29,509 nucleotides of DNA from JBLHUT01 sp047629975 (GCA_047629975.1 JBLHUT010000011.1:1-29509), one strand, 5' to 3'. Shown: positions 1-8,279, numbered from the stretch's first letter. Notes: generated by a model not told the origin, from the sequence alone. Numbers and translations are program-made.

Positions 1-685
1 GCCGGAACTGGGCGGCTGCTGCAAGCAGTCCAAAGGCAACATCGGCCTCGCCCGATGCGACGGCCGATGCGGCATCGGTTTCGGTATGTGCGGGTTTTGG
101 CAGAATGATCGCCTTGGAAAGGTCGTGGTCTGCGCCGAGCTTGTCGAACAGGGCGCGGGCACCGGCACCGGGTTGACGCAGCAGGATGCTGGCACCATCC
201 AGCGTTTCAAGGCCCTTGACCCGCCCTGCCATCCGGTCCCCGACGATCAATCCCTGCGTGCGTTTGGCCCAGTTGATGAGCACACAATCCCGCAGCCCGC
301 TATCGGCGACAGTTTGTATATTCCACCCGCGGGCCTCGGGAATGTGCATTCCGCACAAGGCGGCATTCTTGCTTTTGAATTGCTCGATGCCGCCGCGACT
401 TCCGTTGAACAGGGCCGCCAGCCCCGAGCCGGATTCCCGCAAAGCCCAATCCAGTAGCGGATCATGCGATCCTGCGATGATCGCCGGGCGCGGGCCGGTT
501 TCCTCAAGGGGGCTGCCCTCGATCCAGGCGGTCACTTCGGCGGCAGGAAACAGGAGTTTTCCGGTGATGCGGTGATGCGGGATCTCTCCCTCCGCGGCCA
601 GATCATAAACCTTGCGCTCTTTGACCCGCAACAACGCTGCGACCTCTTTGGTGGTCAGATAGGCAATGGTGTCTGGCTGGCTCAC
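1..685 (-). CDS. HTH / PBP-like one-component regulator (partial, runs off left edge)
   Basis: This reading frame is open from a GTG at 685 to the window edge, so only the first 228 residues are seen. Residues about 8-58 form an excisionase/MerR-like helix-turn-helix (LTTKEVAALLRV, then RKVYDLAAEGEIP and a wing ending in VTAWIEG). The following part (GSHDPLLDWAL, SGLAALFNGSRGG) resembles the periplasmic-binding-protein-like domain found fused to such HTHs. In known relatives this pairing is a cytoplasmic ligand-sensing regulator, often beside molybdate or tungstate uptake genes; that link is inference because no transporter is in view. GTG is the first possible start after an in-frame stop, and AAGAGG lies 6 bases before it. 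The gene follows the AGE-family gene on the same strand after a 71-base gap. The C-terminus is missing, so ligand specificity cannot be judged. Confidence 0.8.
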   Translation of the reverse strand, partial: MSQPDTIAYLTTKEVAALLRVKERKVYDLAAEGEIPHHRITGKLLFPAAEVTAWIEGSPLEETGPRPAIIAGSHDPLLDWALRESGSGLAALFNGSRGGIEQFKSKNAALCGMHIPEARGWNIQTVADSGLRDCVLINWAKRTQGLIVGDRMAGRVKGLETLDGASILLRQPGAGARALFDKLGADHDLSKAIILPKPAHTETDAASAVASGEADVAFGLLAAAAQFR

Positions 686-756
686 TGTGGACCTCTTGAA
701 GATGCCACATCATCAATGCAGTAAAACCAGCTGACTGCAATGATGTTCGGCGCAAG

Positions 757-2283
757 TTACGACGGACGGTTGATGCGCTCCCCCGTCAGGCCAAGCCCGC
801 CAAGGGCTGCGATCAACAGTACGAAACCTGCTGGCAACGGAACAGTCGTGGCCCCCAATGTGGCCTGCTCGAACATCACCCGCTGAACGCTGCCGTCGGC
901 GGTGTCGATATCTTCTACCGAAAACACATTTGCAAAAAACGTATAGGCAGAGCCGAAGCCATAAGGGTCGGCCCCCGTTTCAAAATAAAGCGGGATCATT
1001 TCCCCGTCACGTGCAGCGGCCGCGATATAGCTGACAAGGGCGTGTTCGAAAGAATGAAATCCGGCCTTCCATTTCTGGTGTTTGGCCTGATCTGAAAATG
1101 GCTCTCCGGTTTCGTAATCGATACCGGCCCAGATCCCTCCATATTCCCGATCGACAAAATGGGTCAGATAATAGCTCTGTGTCTTGTCGAGATAGGCACG
1201 ATATTCTGGCGAATCGATGGCGAGGGATGCAATGTACTGGTCCATTTCGGCGAACATCCACCAGTTTGCATCCTTGATCAAAGCCCCGTTCGCATCATAG
1301 CCGGCGGCCCACGATCCTGTGTCGGCCAGATAGGCCCGTTCGATCAACGGGGCGACCTGATTTCGGGCAAAGCGGACAAGCTCTGTGTCTCCGGTGCGGC
1401 TGCCGATCACGTCCAGAAACCACAAGGTTTTTGCGGAATGACCGAAATCAAGATTGGCCAGCGATCCGTCTGGTGTGGTGGCATTCTTTTTGAACATGCC
1501 GGTGGAGGCGTCGAAAAATGTGTCGCGGATGTAATGCGCTGTTTCCAGCGCACCTTGCTGCCAAATTGCCTTTTCAACCGAAGGGGCCGTCTCGGCGAGT
1601 TGTGTCAAATAAGTGTTTAGTTGATCCAGATGTGCAGTCAGGTTCTGCGACGCGGGCTCTCCGGGTTGCCAACCGTATCCTTGCCCCGGAAAACTGCCGA
1701 ACGAGGTGTCGATTGCCGTTTTCACGTCTTTGATTTGCGAAAAGAGTTCGGGATCGCGGGTAAGATAGTAAACAAGAGTAGGCCCCAACAGGCCATATGC
1801 CTGCTCTTGGACGTTTGCCTGATCTTGCCACAGGTCGTTAACCTGTCGTTGTTTGAAATAGCCGGTGGCAGGGTCGATTGCGTTGTCGAACTGATAGGTC
1901 ATGCCCGCTTTGGCATAATCGAGGTATTTCTGCTCGCCGGTCATGTGGAATGCGACGCCGTAGCTGAAGATTTGCCGTGATAACCCGACCAATGTCTGTT
2001 CAGGCGTGGTCGAGCGAAATGCACTTATCCCCTCGCAGGCCGTTCCATAGGCAGGGAGCAACCCTGTGTTGCACCGCGCGGTGGCAAAGTTGCCAACCGG
2101 CGTTCCAAGCGCATCAGGCACATCCCAGAATGGTAACAAGTCATTTTGCAGGTGGCCCAACCAGTCAGATGCTGTGACAGGCGCGCTGGACGCTGCGTAA
2201 AGGGGGCCGGTTGACGTAAGTAAAACCGCGGCAATGATGCCTGACGCCGTCCGGAAAAAAGAGGCTCCAGTGTGGGTATGCAT
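757..2283 (-). CDS. Secreted AGE-family (alpha/alpha)6-barrel protein with VPLPA-CTERM tail
   Basis: The 508-residue product starts with a signal peptide (about residues 1-30, hydrophobic core GIIAAVLL, ending near LYAASS). The body resembles the N-acylglucosamine 2-epimerase/cellobiose epimerase superfamily: repeated helical pairs with WLDVIGSRTGDTE, WWMFAEMDQYIASL, DREYGGIWAGID and KWKAGFHSFEH. The last 28 residues are VPLPA (481-485), a hydrophobic helix and a basic end (GERINRP), which matches VPLPA-CTERM sorting tails processed by an exosortase/archaeosortase-type enzyme. The likely role is an extracellular or surface-anchored sugar-active enzyme; the substrate is unknown. An upstream ATG at 2361 would add 26 proline-rich residues before the signal peptide. 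I prefer 2283, which has GGAAGG about 10 bases upstream. The gene is divergent from the RNase D-like gene across 138 bases. No exosortase gene is in the window. Confidence 0.8.
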   Translation of the reverse strand: MHTHTGASFFRTASGIIAAVLLTSTGPLYAASSAPVTASDWLGHLQNDLLPFWDVPDALGTPVGNFATARCNTGLLPAYGTACEGISAFRSTTPEQTLVGLSRQIFSYGVAFHMTGEQKYLDYAKAGMTYQFDNAIDPATGYFKQRQVNDLWQDQANVQEQAYGLLGPTLVYYLTRDPELFSQIKDVKTAIDTSFGSFPGQGYGWQPGEPASQNLTAHLDQLNTYLTQLAETAPSVEKAIWQQGALETAHYIRDTFFDASTGMFKKNATTPDGSLANLDFGHSAKTLWFLDVIGSRTGDTELVRFARNQVAPLIERAYLADTGSWAAGYDANGALIKDANWWMFAEMDQYIASLAIDSPEYRAYLDKTQSYYLTHFVDREYGGIWAGIDYETGEPFSDQAKHQKWKAGFHSFEHALVSYIAAAARDGEMIPLYFETGADPYGFGSAYTFFANVFSVEDIDTADGSVQRVMFEQATLGATTVPLPAGFVLLIAALGGLGLTGERINRPS

Positions 2284-2421
2284 AGCGGATGGTCCTTCCC
2301 GACCGGCAGGTGGTGGTGCGTTAGGTGGTAAATTGTGCGCGGTGGTTGGCCGCCGCACCATTGTGTTCAGAGTATGAACTGCCTATCCCAAAGCGGCAAG
2401 TGTTGGAGCGCGGGATGGAAT

Positions 2422-3033
2422 ATGGCCATTCATTTTTATAAAAACGATCTGCCGGACGGGCTTTCTCTTGGGCCGGTGGTGGCGATTGATTGCGAAACGA
2501 TGGGGTTGAATCCGTATCGCGACCGGCTGTGTCTTGTGCAACTTTCGTCCGGTGACGGACATGCGCATCTGGTGCAGGTCGGTCTGGGGCAGACGACCGC
2601 GCCCAATCTGGTCAAAGTGTTGGCCGATCCCGAGGTGCTCAAGCTGTTTCATTTCGGGCGCTTTGATATTGCGGCGATGCTGCATGCTTTCGGGGTGAGG
2701 GCTGCGCCGGTCTATTGCACCAAGATTGCATCGAAACTGGTGCGCACTTACACGGATCGCCACGGGTTGAAGAACCTGTGTCAGGAATTGCTTGGTGTTG
2801 ATATCTCGAAGCTGCAACAATCAAGTGACTGGGGCGCGCCGGTTCTTACGCGTGATCAGCAAAATTATGCCGCGTCCGATGTTCTTTATCTGCACCGGCT
2901 GCGCGAGGCGTTGAACAAGCGGATGATCCGCGAAGGCCGAATGGCTTTGGCACAATCGTGTTTTGACTTTTTACCCACACGGGCGCAGCTGGATCTGACC
3001 GGATATGCCGATGCTGATATTTTCTCCCATTAG
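2422..3033 (+). CDS. rnd: RNase D-like 3'-5' exonuclease (DEDDy, single domain)
   Basis: The 203-residue protein carries the three DEDDy exonuclease motifs: D23-C-E25 (Exo I), FGRFD with D82 (Exo II), and Y149-AAS-D153 (Exo III). These would bind two metal ions for 3'-to-5' hydrolysis of RNA. The chain ends soon after the nuclease fold, so the HRDC domains of E. coli RNase D (about 375 residues) are absent; short forms are common in alphaproteobacteria. The ATG at 2422 was chosen because MAIHFYKNDL begins the fold and a purine-rich GGGATGGA sits just upstream. The longer frame from 2335 has no recognisable added domain. The gene ends 9 bases before kdsD and probably heads that operon. Its activity on tRNA or other RNA is known for the family but not shown here. 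Confidence 0.88.
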   Translation: MAIHFYKNDLPDGLSLGPVVAIDCETMGLNPYRDRLCLVQLSSGDGHAHLVQVGLGQTTAPNLVKVLADPEVLKLFHFGRFDIAAMLHAFGVRAAPVYCTKIASKLVRTYTDRHGLKNLCQELLGVDISKLQQSSDWGAPVLTRDQQNYAASDVLYLHRLREALNKRMIREGRMALAQSCFDFLPTRAQLDLTGYADADIFSH

Positions 3034-3042
3034 AGTGCTCTT

Positions 3043-4020
3043 ATGACCAATGCAGCCCGTTCTTATATCGAAACCGCCCGACGGGTTATCCGCGCCGAGG
3101 CTGCGGCCCTTGGTCTGTTGGCTGATGGCCTTGACGAAACATTCACCCAAGCGGTTGAACTTATCCTCAAGGCGCGGGGGCGGGTTATTCTGTCGGGTAT
3201 GGGCAAATCAGGGCACATCGCCCGCAAGATAGCCGCCACATTTTCGTCAACCGGAACGCCCGCGCATTTTGTGCATCCCGCCGAGGCATCGCACGGGGAT
3301 CTCGGGATGTTGGCGGCGGGCGATGTTGTCGTGCTGTTGTCCAATTCGGGTGAGACGCCCGAGTTGGCTGATATCATAACCTATACGCGGCGGTTCGAAA
3401 TTCCCCTGATCGGGATTGCAAGCAGGCCGGGATCGACCTTGATGCAGCGTGCGGATGTTGCGCTGCCGTTGCCAGTGGTGCCCGAGGCGTGCGGCACGGG
3501 CATTGTGCCCACCTCCTCGACCACGATGACGTTGGCTTTGGGCGATGCGCTTGCGGTGGCTTTGATGGAATACCGTGAGTTCACCCCCGAGCGGTTTCGT
3601 GACTTTCATCCCGGCGGTAAGCTGGGCGCGCAACTGACCAAGGTGCGCAGCCTGATGCATGTAGGCGACCAACTGCCATTGGTGGCGTCGGGCACACCCA
3701 TGAGCGAAGCCTTGCTGGTCATGTCGCAAAAGGGCTTTGGTGTTGTCGGTGTGCTGGGGCAGGGTGTTAACCTGTTGGGTGTGGTCACCGATGGCGACCT
3801 GCGCCGGCATATGTCGGGGCTGCTGAACCTGACGGCGGATGATGTGATGACCCGGACACCGCGTATGATCGGCCCTGATGCTCTTGCTGCCGAGGCTTTG
3901 GCGATGATGACGCAGCGTAGCCCGCAAGTCACATGCCTGTTCGTTGTGGACCCTGCCAATACCGCCTCGGCGGTTGGAATACTTCACATTCATGACCTGC
4001 TGCGTGCCGGATTGGGCTAA
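3043..4020 (+). CDS. kdsD: D-arabinose 5-phosphate isomerase (KpsF/GutQ family)
   Basis: The 325-residue protein has the standard KdsD layout. A SIS sugar-isomerase domain spans about residues 35-175, with GMGKSGHIARK, HPAEASHGDLGM and the phosphate-binding SNSGETPEL; the GTGIVPTSST stretch follows. Two CBS domains fill about 205-325 (MHVGDQLPLV... and VMTRTPRMIG...). The enzyme interconverts D-ribulose 5-phosphate and D-arabinose 5-phosphate in the cytoplasm, the first committed step of Kdo synthesis. It sits 9 bases after the RNase D-like gene and 5 bases before lptC, matching the widespread kdsD-lptCAB arrangement. kdsB, for a later step, is 5 kb away on the other strand. kdsA and kdsC are not in the window. 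No catalytic motif appears to be missing. Confidence 0.95.
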   Translation: MTNAARSYIETARRVIRAEAAALGLLADGLDETFTQAVELILKARGRVILSGMGKSGHIARKIAATFSSTGTPAHFVHPAEASHGDLGMLAAGDVVVLLSNSGETPELADIITYTRRFEIPLIGIASRPGSTLMQRADVALPLPVVPEACGTGIVPTSSTTMTLALGDALAVALMEYREFTPERFRDFHPGGKLGAQLTKVRSLMHVGDQLPLVASGTPMSEALLVMSQKGFGVVGVLGQGVNLLGVVTDGDLRRHMSGLLNLTADDVMTRTPRMIGPDALAAEALAMMTQRSPQVTCLFVVDPANTASAVGILHIHDLLRAGLG

Positions 4021-4025
4021 TACCT

Positions 4026-4631
4026 ATGGCGCGATATGATAACGGTTATTCGCGCCTTGTGGCTTGGGGCAAGATTATCCTGCCGCTTGTGGCTTTGGGG
4101 CTGTTGTCGTCGATCTTTCTTTTGTCGCGCGACGTTGATCCGACCCAGTCCATACCGTTTGCGGAGCTGGAGGTTGATACGTTGGCGCGGGAGCAACGGA
4201 TCACCGCACCCGTTTACGCCGGCATGACAAAGGATGGCGGCGCCGTTTATCTGTCTGCCGAGACCGCGCGCCCTGCGCCCGAGAACAGGGATATCATGAT
4301 CGCCAGTCAGATCCACGCAGCACTTGAGGCCGAAGGGGGCAGTAAAACGCAACTTTCAGCGCGCGATGCCACGATAAATACGGCAGCCGGGACACTGGAG
4401 ATGACAGGCGGCGTGGTCATCACGACCTCTACCGGATACCGGATCACGACCCAAGGCATTCAGGCGCGACTGGACCGGATCGAAATCGAATCGATGGGAC
4501 CGATCAAGGGAAAGGCTCCGTCGGGCCAGTTGACGGCGGGACAGATGCGGATTGCGCCAAGGGAAGGGGAGCCCACCGGACCCGTTCTTCTCTTCAAGAA
4601 TGGTGTGAAGCTGATATACACGCCACGATAG
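4026..4631 (+). CDS. lptC: LPS export ABC transporter periplasmic protein LptC
   Basis: The 201-residue protein has one N-terminal membrane segment (about residues 14-33, rich in L, P, V and S) and a periplasmic region predicted to form the LptC beta-jellyroll. LptC sits in the inner membrane with LptB2FG and passes LPS to LptA. Sequence identity in this family is low. The call rests on size, topology, the repeated Ala-Thr beta-strand pattern (for example the region around TINTAAGTLEMTGGV) and its place between kdsD and lptA. It begins 5 bases after kdsD. The C-terminus ends FKNGVKLIYTPR, as in other alphaproteobacterial LptC proteins. lptF and lptG are not in view. Confidence 0.9.
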   Translation: MARYDNGYSRLVAWGKIILPLVALGLLSSIFLLSRDVDPTQSIPFAELEVDTLAREQRITAPVYAGMTKDGGAVYLSAETARPAPENRDIMIASQIHAALEAEGGSKTQLSARDATINTAAGTLEMTGGVVITTSTGYRITTQGIQARLDRIEIESMGPIKGKAPSGQLTAGQMRIAPREGEPTGPVLLFKNGVKLIYTPR

Positions 4632-4649
4632 TAAAGGGGAGTTTTGGTG

Positions 4650-5147
4650 ATGTTTCGTGTGATCTTTGCGATATTGGTTCTGTTGGCGGGCACCGGTTTT
4701 GCCGCGGCCCAAGGGGCTCAGGTGGCCTTTGGCGCATTGCAGCACGACAGTACACTTCCGGTCGAAATTACCGCCCAACAGCTTGAGATCAATCAGGACG
4801 ATGGCGGCGCGGTGTTTATGGGCGATGTCATCGTGGCCCAAGGCGAAATGCGGTTGTCGGCCCAAAAAGTTGAGGTGCGGTATGCCTCGGGCGAGAATAC
4901 CTCTGGCGATATTGACCAATTGCTCGCGACGGGGGGGGTGATTTTTGTCACCGGACCCGAGGTCGCCGAGGCCCGCGAGGCTGTTTATACGCTTGGAGAC
5001 AGCACCTTGCGCATGTTGGGTGGTGTGCTTTTGACACAAGGGTCCAATACGCTTGCGGGCGAGCAGCTTGATATCAACCTTGATGCCGGAACCGGCGTGA
5101 TGACGGGGCGTGTGCGGGTGATTTTCAAATCCGGTGACGACAAGTGA
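4650..5147 (+). CDS. lptA: LPS transport periplasmic protein LptA (OstA family)
   Basis: The product is about 165 residues with a cleavable signal peptide (MFRVIFAILVLLAG...AAAQGA, cleavage near residue 20). An OstA-like domain follows: PVEITAQQLEINQDDGGAVFMG, VIVAQGEMRLSAQKVEV and TLAGEQLDINLDAGTG, the repeated beta-strand pattern of the LptA jellyroll. LptA forms the periplasmic bridge carrying LPS from LptC to LptD. Three starts are stacked in frame (TTG 4644, GTG 4647, ATG 4650). The GGGGA at 4636-4640 suits ATG or GTG, and I take ATG. The last bases overlap the lptB GTG by 4 bases (GTGA), implying coupled translation. Confidence 0.93.
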   Translation: MFRVIFAILVLLAGTGFAAAQGAQVAFGALQHDSTLPVEITAQQLEINQDDGGAVFMGDVIVAQGEMRLSAQKVEVRYASGENTSGDIDQLLATGGVIFVTGPEVAEAREAVYTLGDSTLRMLGGVLLTQGSNTLAGEQLDINLDAGTGVMTGRVRVIFKSGDDK

Positions 5148-5905
5148 ATGACGCCGCCGACCCTTCTTTGACCCCGCAGCAAGAGGGCCTGCGGATTGTG
5201 CAGTTGCGCAAGAGCTATCGCAAGCGGGTGGTGATAAGAGACGTGAGTTTCGAGTTGCACCGCGGAGAGATCGTGGCGCTACTTGGGCCGAACGGGTCGG
5301 GAAAGACGACCTGCTTTTATGCCATCGCAGGTCTGGTGACGCCCGAAGGGGGGCGGATCGAAATTGACGGTCGCGATGTTACGCGGCTGCCGATGTACCG
5401 GCGGGCCAAGCTGGGTATCGGGTATCTTCCTCAGGAAATGTCGATTTTTCGCGGCATGTCGGTTGAAGATAACATCATGGCGATTCTTGAAATCGCGGAA
5501 AAAGACCCGATGCGGCGCCGTGAGAAGCTTGAAGAGCTGTTGTCAGAATTCCACATCGAGCATTTGCGTCGGGCGTCTGCGCTATCGCTTTCGGGAGGAG
5601 AGCGGCGACGGGTCGAGATCGCACGCTGTCTGGCGGCTGATCCGAAATATCTTTTGCTGGACGAACCGTTTGCCGGCGTTGATCCGATTTCTGTCGCGGA
5701 TATCCGTGGGCTGGTCATGGATCTGAAGGCACGGGGAATCGGTGTTCTGATCACCGATCATAACGTGCGCGAGACTCTGGAAATTGTGGATCGGGCCTAT
5801 ATTTTGCACGACGGACAGGTTTTGATGAGCGGTACCGCGTCTGAGGTCGTACAGGACGAAAATGTGCGCCGTGTCTATCTGGGCGAGGGATTTCGGATCA
5901 CATAG
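5144..5905 (+). CDS. lptB: LPS export ABC transporter ATPase LptB
   Basis: The 253-residue ATPase has every ABC motif: Walker A GPNGSGKTT, Q-loop YLPQEMSIFRGMSVEDNI (typical LptB wording), signature LSGGERRRVEIAR, Walker B YLLLDEPFAGVDP and H-loop ITDHNVRETL. It powers LPS extraction by the LptB2FGC complex at the inner membrane. It starts with GTG inside the lptA stop (GTGA overlap); an ATG four bases later is in another frame. In many proteobacteria rpoN comes next. Here 297 bases without a convincing gene separate lptB from hpf. A small inverted repeat at 5929-5949 is the only obvious structure just after the stop. Confidence 0.97.
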   Translation: MNDAADPSLTPQQEGLRIVQLRKSYRKRVVIRDVSFELHRGEIVALLGPNGSGKTTCFYAIAGLVTPEGGRIEIDGRDVTRLPMYRRAKLGIGYLPQEMSIFRGMSVEDNIMAILEIAEKDPMRRREKLEELLSEFHIEHLRRASALSLSGGERRRVEIARCLAADPKYLLLDEPFAGVDPISVADIRGLVMDLKARGIGVLITDHNVRETLEIVDRAYILHDGQVLMSGTASEVVQDENVRRVYLGEGFRIT

Positions 5906-5928
5906 CCTTGTTTTGCGAGTGGTTTTTG

Positions 5929-5949
5929 ACCTTGCGGAGTTTGCAAGGT
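5929..5949 (+). other. Inverted repeat after lptB in a 297-base spacer
   Basis: ACCTTGC (5929-5935) and GCAAGGT (5943-5949) pair around a 7-base loop, 23 bases after the lptB stop. There is no T-run after it on either strand, so a Rho-independent terminator is not supported. The rest of the spacer (5950-6202) holds no gene I can support. A TTAACC half-word at 5979-5984 and a TTGACA at 5994-5999 might belong to an hpf promoter, but no good -10 box lies 16-18 bases further on. Confidence 0.3.
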
Positions 5950-6202
5950 GGTCCCGTCAGGATCACTTGCGCCCGATCTTAACCAAAGTTGAGTTGACAG
6001 AGGCGGTTGATCTGACGCCAAATGCAGGGGATGCTTGGACACGACTCCTTCTTGTCTTCCATCGGGCCGATCTGTTCCAGCAAAACAGCACTCTGCACGA
6101 TCGAAGCTTTCAGACACGCCTTGAAGCGTGCGGGGGCGTTGGAAACCGGGCGCGATCAGCGGCCGGGCCACAGCATGAAACCTCAGAAACCTAGGAGGCA
6201 TG

Positions 6203-6778
6203 ATGCGCTATCAAATCAGCGGTAGACAGATTGACGTAGGCGAAGCTTTGCAAACACACGTCAGAACAGAGCTTGACGGATTAATTGAAAAATATGCCGG
6301 TCGTCCGACGGACGTGACGGTTGTGTTCTCAAAAAGCGCCCATGAATTTGTCTGTGAGACGATTGTTCATCTTTCGACAGGCCTAACAGCACAAGCCAAA
6401 GGGCATGCCACAGAGATATATAATGCCTTTGAATCCTCGCGCGAGAAGATGGACAAGCAAATGCGTCGCTACAAGCGGCGGTTGAAGGATCACCACAAGG
6501 ATCGCAAGGAGCCGGTTGAATTATTCGGCGCGTCCTCGTATATCCTCGCAACGTCTGGAAACGGCGAGTCCGAAGAGCCCGAAACACTACAGCCGATGAT
6601 CATTGCAGAGATGGAGACCTCGATTCCTTCCTTGTCGGTCGGAGAGGCCGTGATGCAAATGGAATTGGCGGGTGTACCTGTCGTCGTTTTTCGGAAAGAG
6701 GGGACAAGCGGGGTGAATGTCGTTTATCGTCGTGAAGACGGCAATGTCGGCTGGATCGACCCCGTGCTCGGGACGTAA
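6203..6778 (+). CDS. hpf: Ribosome hibernation-promoting factor, long form (S30AE)
   Basis: The product is about 191 residues, the size of long HPF. The N-terminal S30AE domain (about 1-105) begins RYQISGRQIDVGEALQTHV and ends with the basic MRRYKRRLKDHHKDRK. After a variable linker, the C-terminal dimerisation domain (about 130-190) contains PMIIAEMET, SVGEAVMQMEL and VVYRREDGNVGWIDP. Long HPF binds the 30S decoding region and pairs ribosomes into inactive 100S dimers in slow growth. Two ATGs are in tandem (6200 and 6203). AGGAGG at 6193-6198 is only 1 base from the first and 4 from the second, so 6203 is preferred. ptsN follows after about 43 bases, a pairing that is widespread in proteobacteria. 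Confidence 0.94.
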   Translation: MRYQISGRQIDVGEALQTHVRTELDGLIEKYAGRPTDVTVVFSKSAHEFVCETIVHLSTGLTAQAKGHATEIYNAFESSREKMDKQMRRYKRRLKDHHKDRKEPVELFGASSYILATSGNGESEEPETLQPMIIAEMETSIPSLSVGEAVMQMELAGVPVVVFRKEGTSGVNVVYRREDGNVGWIDPVLGT

Positions 6779-6786
6779 ATACAAAC

Positions 6787-6802
6787 GCACCTCGCGGGGT
6801 GC
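6787..6802 (+). other. Short hairpin between hpf and ptsN
   Basis: GCACC (6787-6791) pairs with GGTGC (6798-6802) across a TCGCGG loop in the 43-base gap between the genes. There is no T-run. It is more likely an mRNA processing or stability element than a terminator, and may be chance. Confidence 0.25.
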
Positions 6803-6821
6803 CTAAAGCAGATGGATCGAC

Positions 6822-7286
6822 ATGGAACTTGCAAAGATTTTGCAACCTGACGCTGTTCGGTTGATAAGCATGTGCAGCAGTAAGAAAAGACTGTTTCAGG
6901 ACTTAAGCGAAACAGCCGAAACGGCTTATGGCATCGACGCGAAAACTGCTATCGAGGCGCTTCAAGAGCGCGAAAGCCTTGGTCCGACGGGCGTGGGAAA
7001 CGGCATTGCCCTTCCTCATGCCCGTCTGGATGGTTTGAAGGAAGTGGTCGGCGTTTTCATCCGGCTGGAAAAGTCACTGGATTTCGAGGCGGTAGACCGC
7101 CAACCGGTTGATCTGGTTTTCGCCTTGTTTGCGCCCAAAAACTCGGGTGTGGCACATCTCAAGGCGTTGGCTGCAGTGTCTCGTACAATGCGCGATTCCA
7201 GCGTTTGTTCAAAGTTGCGGGCCAATAATGTAGCGACCACGCTGCATACGATTATTATCGAGAACGCTTCGGTTAAAGCCGCCTAG
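6822..7286 (+). CDS. ptsN: PTS IIA-like nitrogen-regulatory protein PtsN (EIIA-Ntr)
   Basis: The 154-residue protein is a PTS EIIA type-2 domain. The phospho-accepting histidine is H66 in GNGIALPHARLDG, and the fold continues with the VVGVFIRLEKSLDFEAVDRQPVDLVFALFAP strands. EIIA-Ntr receives phosphate from the PtsP-NPr chain and regulates nitrogen, potassium and envelope stress functions by protein contact rather than by moving sugar. It follows hpf, as in many proteobacteria, but without rpoN upstream. The start is preceded only by a weak GGATCGAC. The gene ends 9 bases from the stop of convergent galE, and no terminator is visible in that gap. Confidence 0.95.
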   Translation: MELAKILQPDAVRLISMCSSKKRLFQDLSETAETAYGIDAKTAIEALQERESLGPTGVGNGIALPHARLDGLKEVVGVFIRLEKSLDFEAVDRQPVDLVFALFAPKNSGVAHLKALAAVSRTMRDSSVCSKLRANNVATTLHTIIIENASVKAA

Positions 7287-7295
7287 ACCAAACGG

Positions 7296-8279
7296 TTAAC
7301 GCTTGTAGGGTGGGGACTGGTGCCAGCGCCACGCATCGGCAATCATTTGGTCAAGCGATGACCGCGTGGGGGTCCAGCCAAGCACATCACGCGCATGTTG
7401 GCTGCCGGAAACAAGTTTTACCGCATCGCCTGCGCGCCGCGGCCCTTCGGTATAGGGAACGGCCCGGTTTGTGACGCTTGCACTGTGATCTATGACCTCA
7501 CGCACCGAGAACCCGGTGCCTGTCCCAAGGTTGAACACGGCGTTTTCTTTACCGTCCTCAAGCCATTTCAGGCCAAGAACATGAGCATCGACAAGATCGG
7601 ACACGTGCACATAGTCCCGGACGCAGGTCCCATCGGGGGTATCATAATCCGTACCAAAAATTGTCAGGCCGCTCCGTTTCCCATCAATAGCATCCAGCAT
7701 CAGCGGAATCAGGTGGGTTTCAGGAACATGTTGCTCGCCAACTTCGCCTTGTGGGTCTGCGCCGGCGACGTTGAAATACCGAAACACAACCTTGCGCAAA
7801 CCGGAACTTGCAGCGAAGTTTTCAAGGATGTCCTCGATCGCGCGCTTCGAGGCGCCATAGGCATTTATGGGATATTGGGCGGTTGCTTCATCCAGCATGA
7901 CACCGTCCTGATCACCGTAAGTCGCGCAGGTGGAAGAAAATACAAAATTATGGCATCCGCTGGCGATGGCTGATTGCACAAGGTTCAGTGCGCCAACAAC
8001 ATTCTCGTACCAGTACCGGCCAGGGTCCTGCATCGACTCTCCGACCTGACTAAGGGCGGCGAAATGCATGACCGCAGCAGGTTTATACTGCTCGAAGGCT
8101 GCTGTAACAGCCGCACTGTCCAGCAAATCGCCCCGTACCAACGGGCCGAACCGAACTGCGTCGGCCCATCCGGTGGACAGATTGTCAAACGTAACAGGAG
8201 TGTATCCGGCAGCCGCAAGCGCCTTACAGGCATGCGCACCAATGTATCCGGCACCACCGGTTACGAGTATGTTGGTCAT
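7296..8279 (-). CDS. galE: UDP-glucose 4-epimerase
   Basis: The 327-residue protein is an extended short-chain dehydrogenase. The NAD-binding GGAGYIGAH is at residues 8-16, the catalytic serine/threonine lie in SSTCATYG near 116-123, and the Y142-x3-K146 pair is in AYGASK. Substrate-domain motifs RYFNVAGADPQGEVGE and GTCVRDYVHVSDL are typical of GalE. It interconverts UDP-glucose and UDP-galactose in the cytoplasm for LPS or exopolysaccharide. It lies 12 bases downstream of galU on the same strand, so GalU can supply its substrate. The gene is full length. Confidence 0.95.
   Translation of the reverse strand: MTNILVTGGAGYIGAHACKALAAAGYTPVTFDNLSTGWADAVRFGPLVRGDLLDSAAVTAAFEQYKPAAVMHFAALSQVGESMQDPGRYWYENVVGALNLVQSAIASGCHNFVFSSTCATYGDQDGVMLDEATAQYPINAYGASKRAIEDILENFAASSGLRKVVFRYFNVAGADPQGEVGEQHVPETHLIPLMLDAIDGKRSGLTIFGTDYDTPDGTCVRDYVHVSDLVDAHVLGLKWLEDGKENAVFNLGTGTGFSVREVIDHSASVTNRAVPYTEGPRRAGDAVKLVSGSQHARDVLGWTPTRSSLDQMIADAWRWHQSPPYKR

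Noticed and set aside
247..507. Short open frames at the left edge on both strands (86-575)
   Set aside because: They overlap the HTH/PBP-like gene, whose unbroken frame and domain content are better supported.
5862..6194. 110-codon frame between lptB and hpf
   Set aside because: It starts inside lptB in another frame, has no ribosome site and no similarity to RpoN or any family I know.
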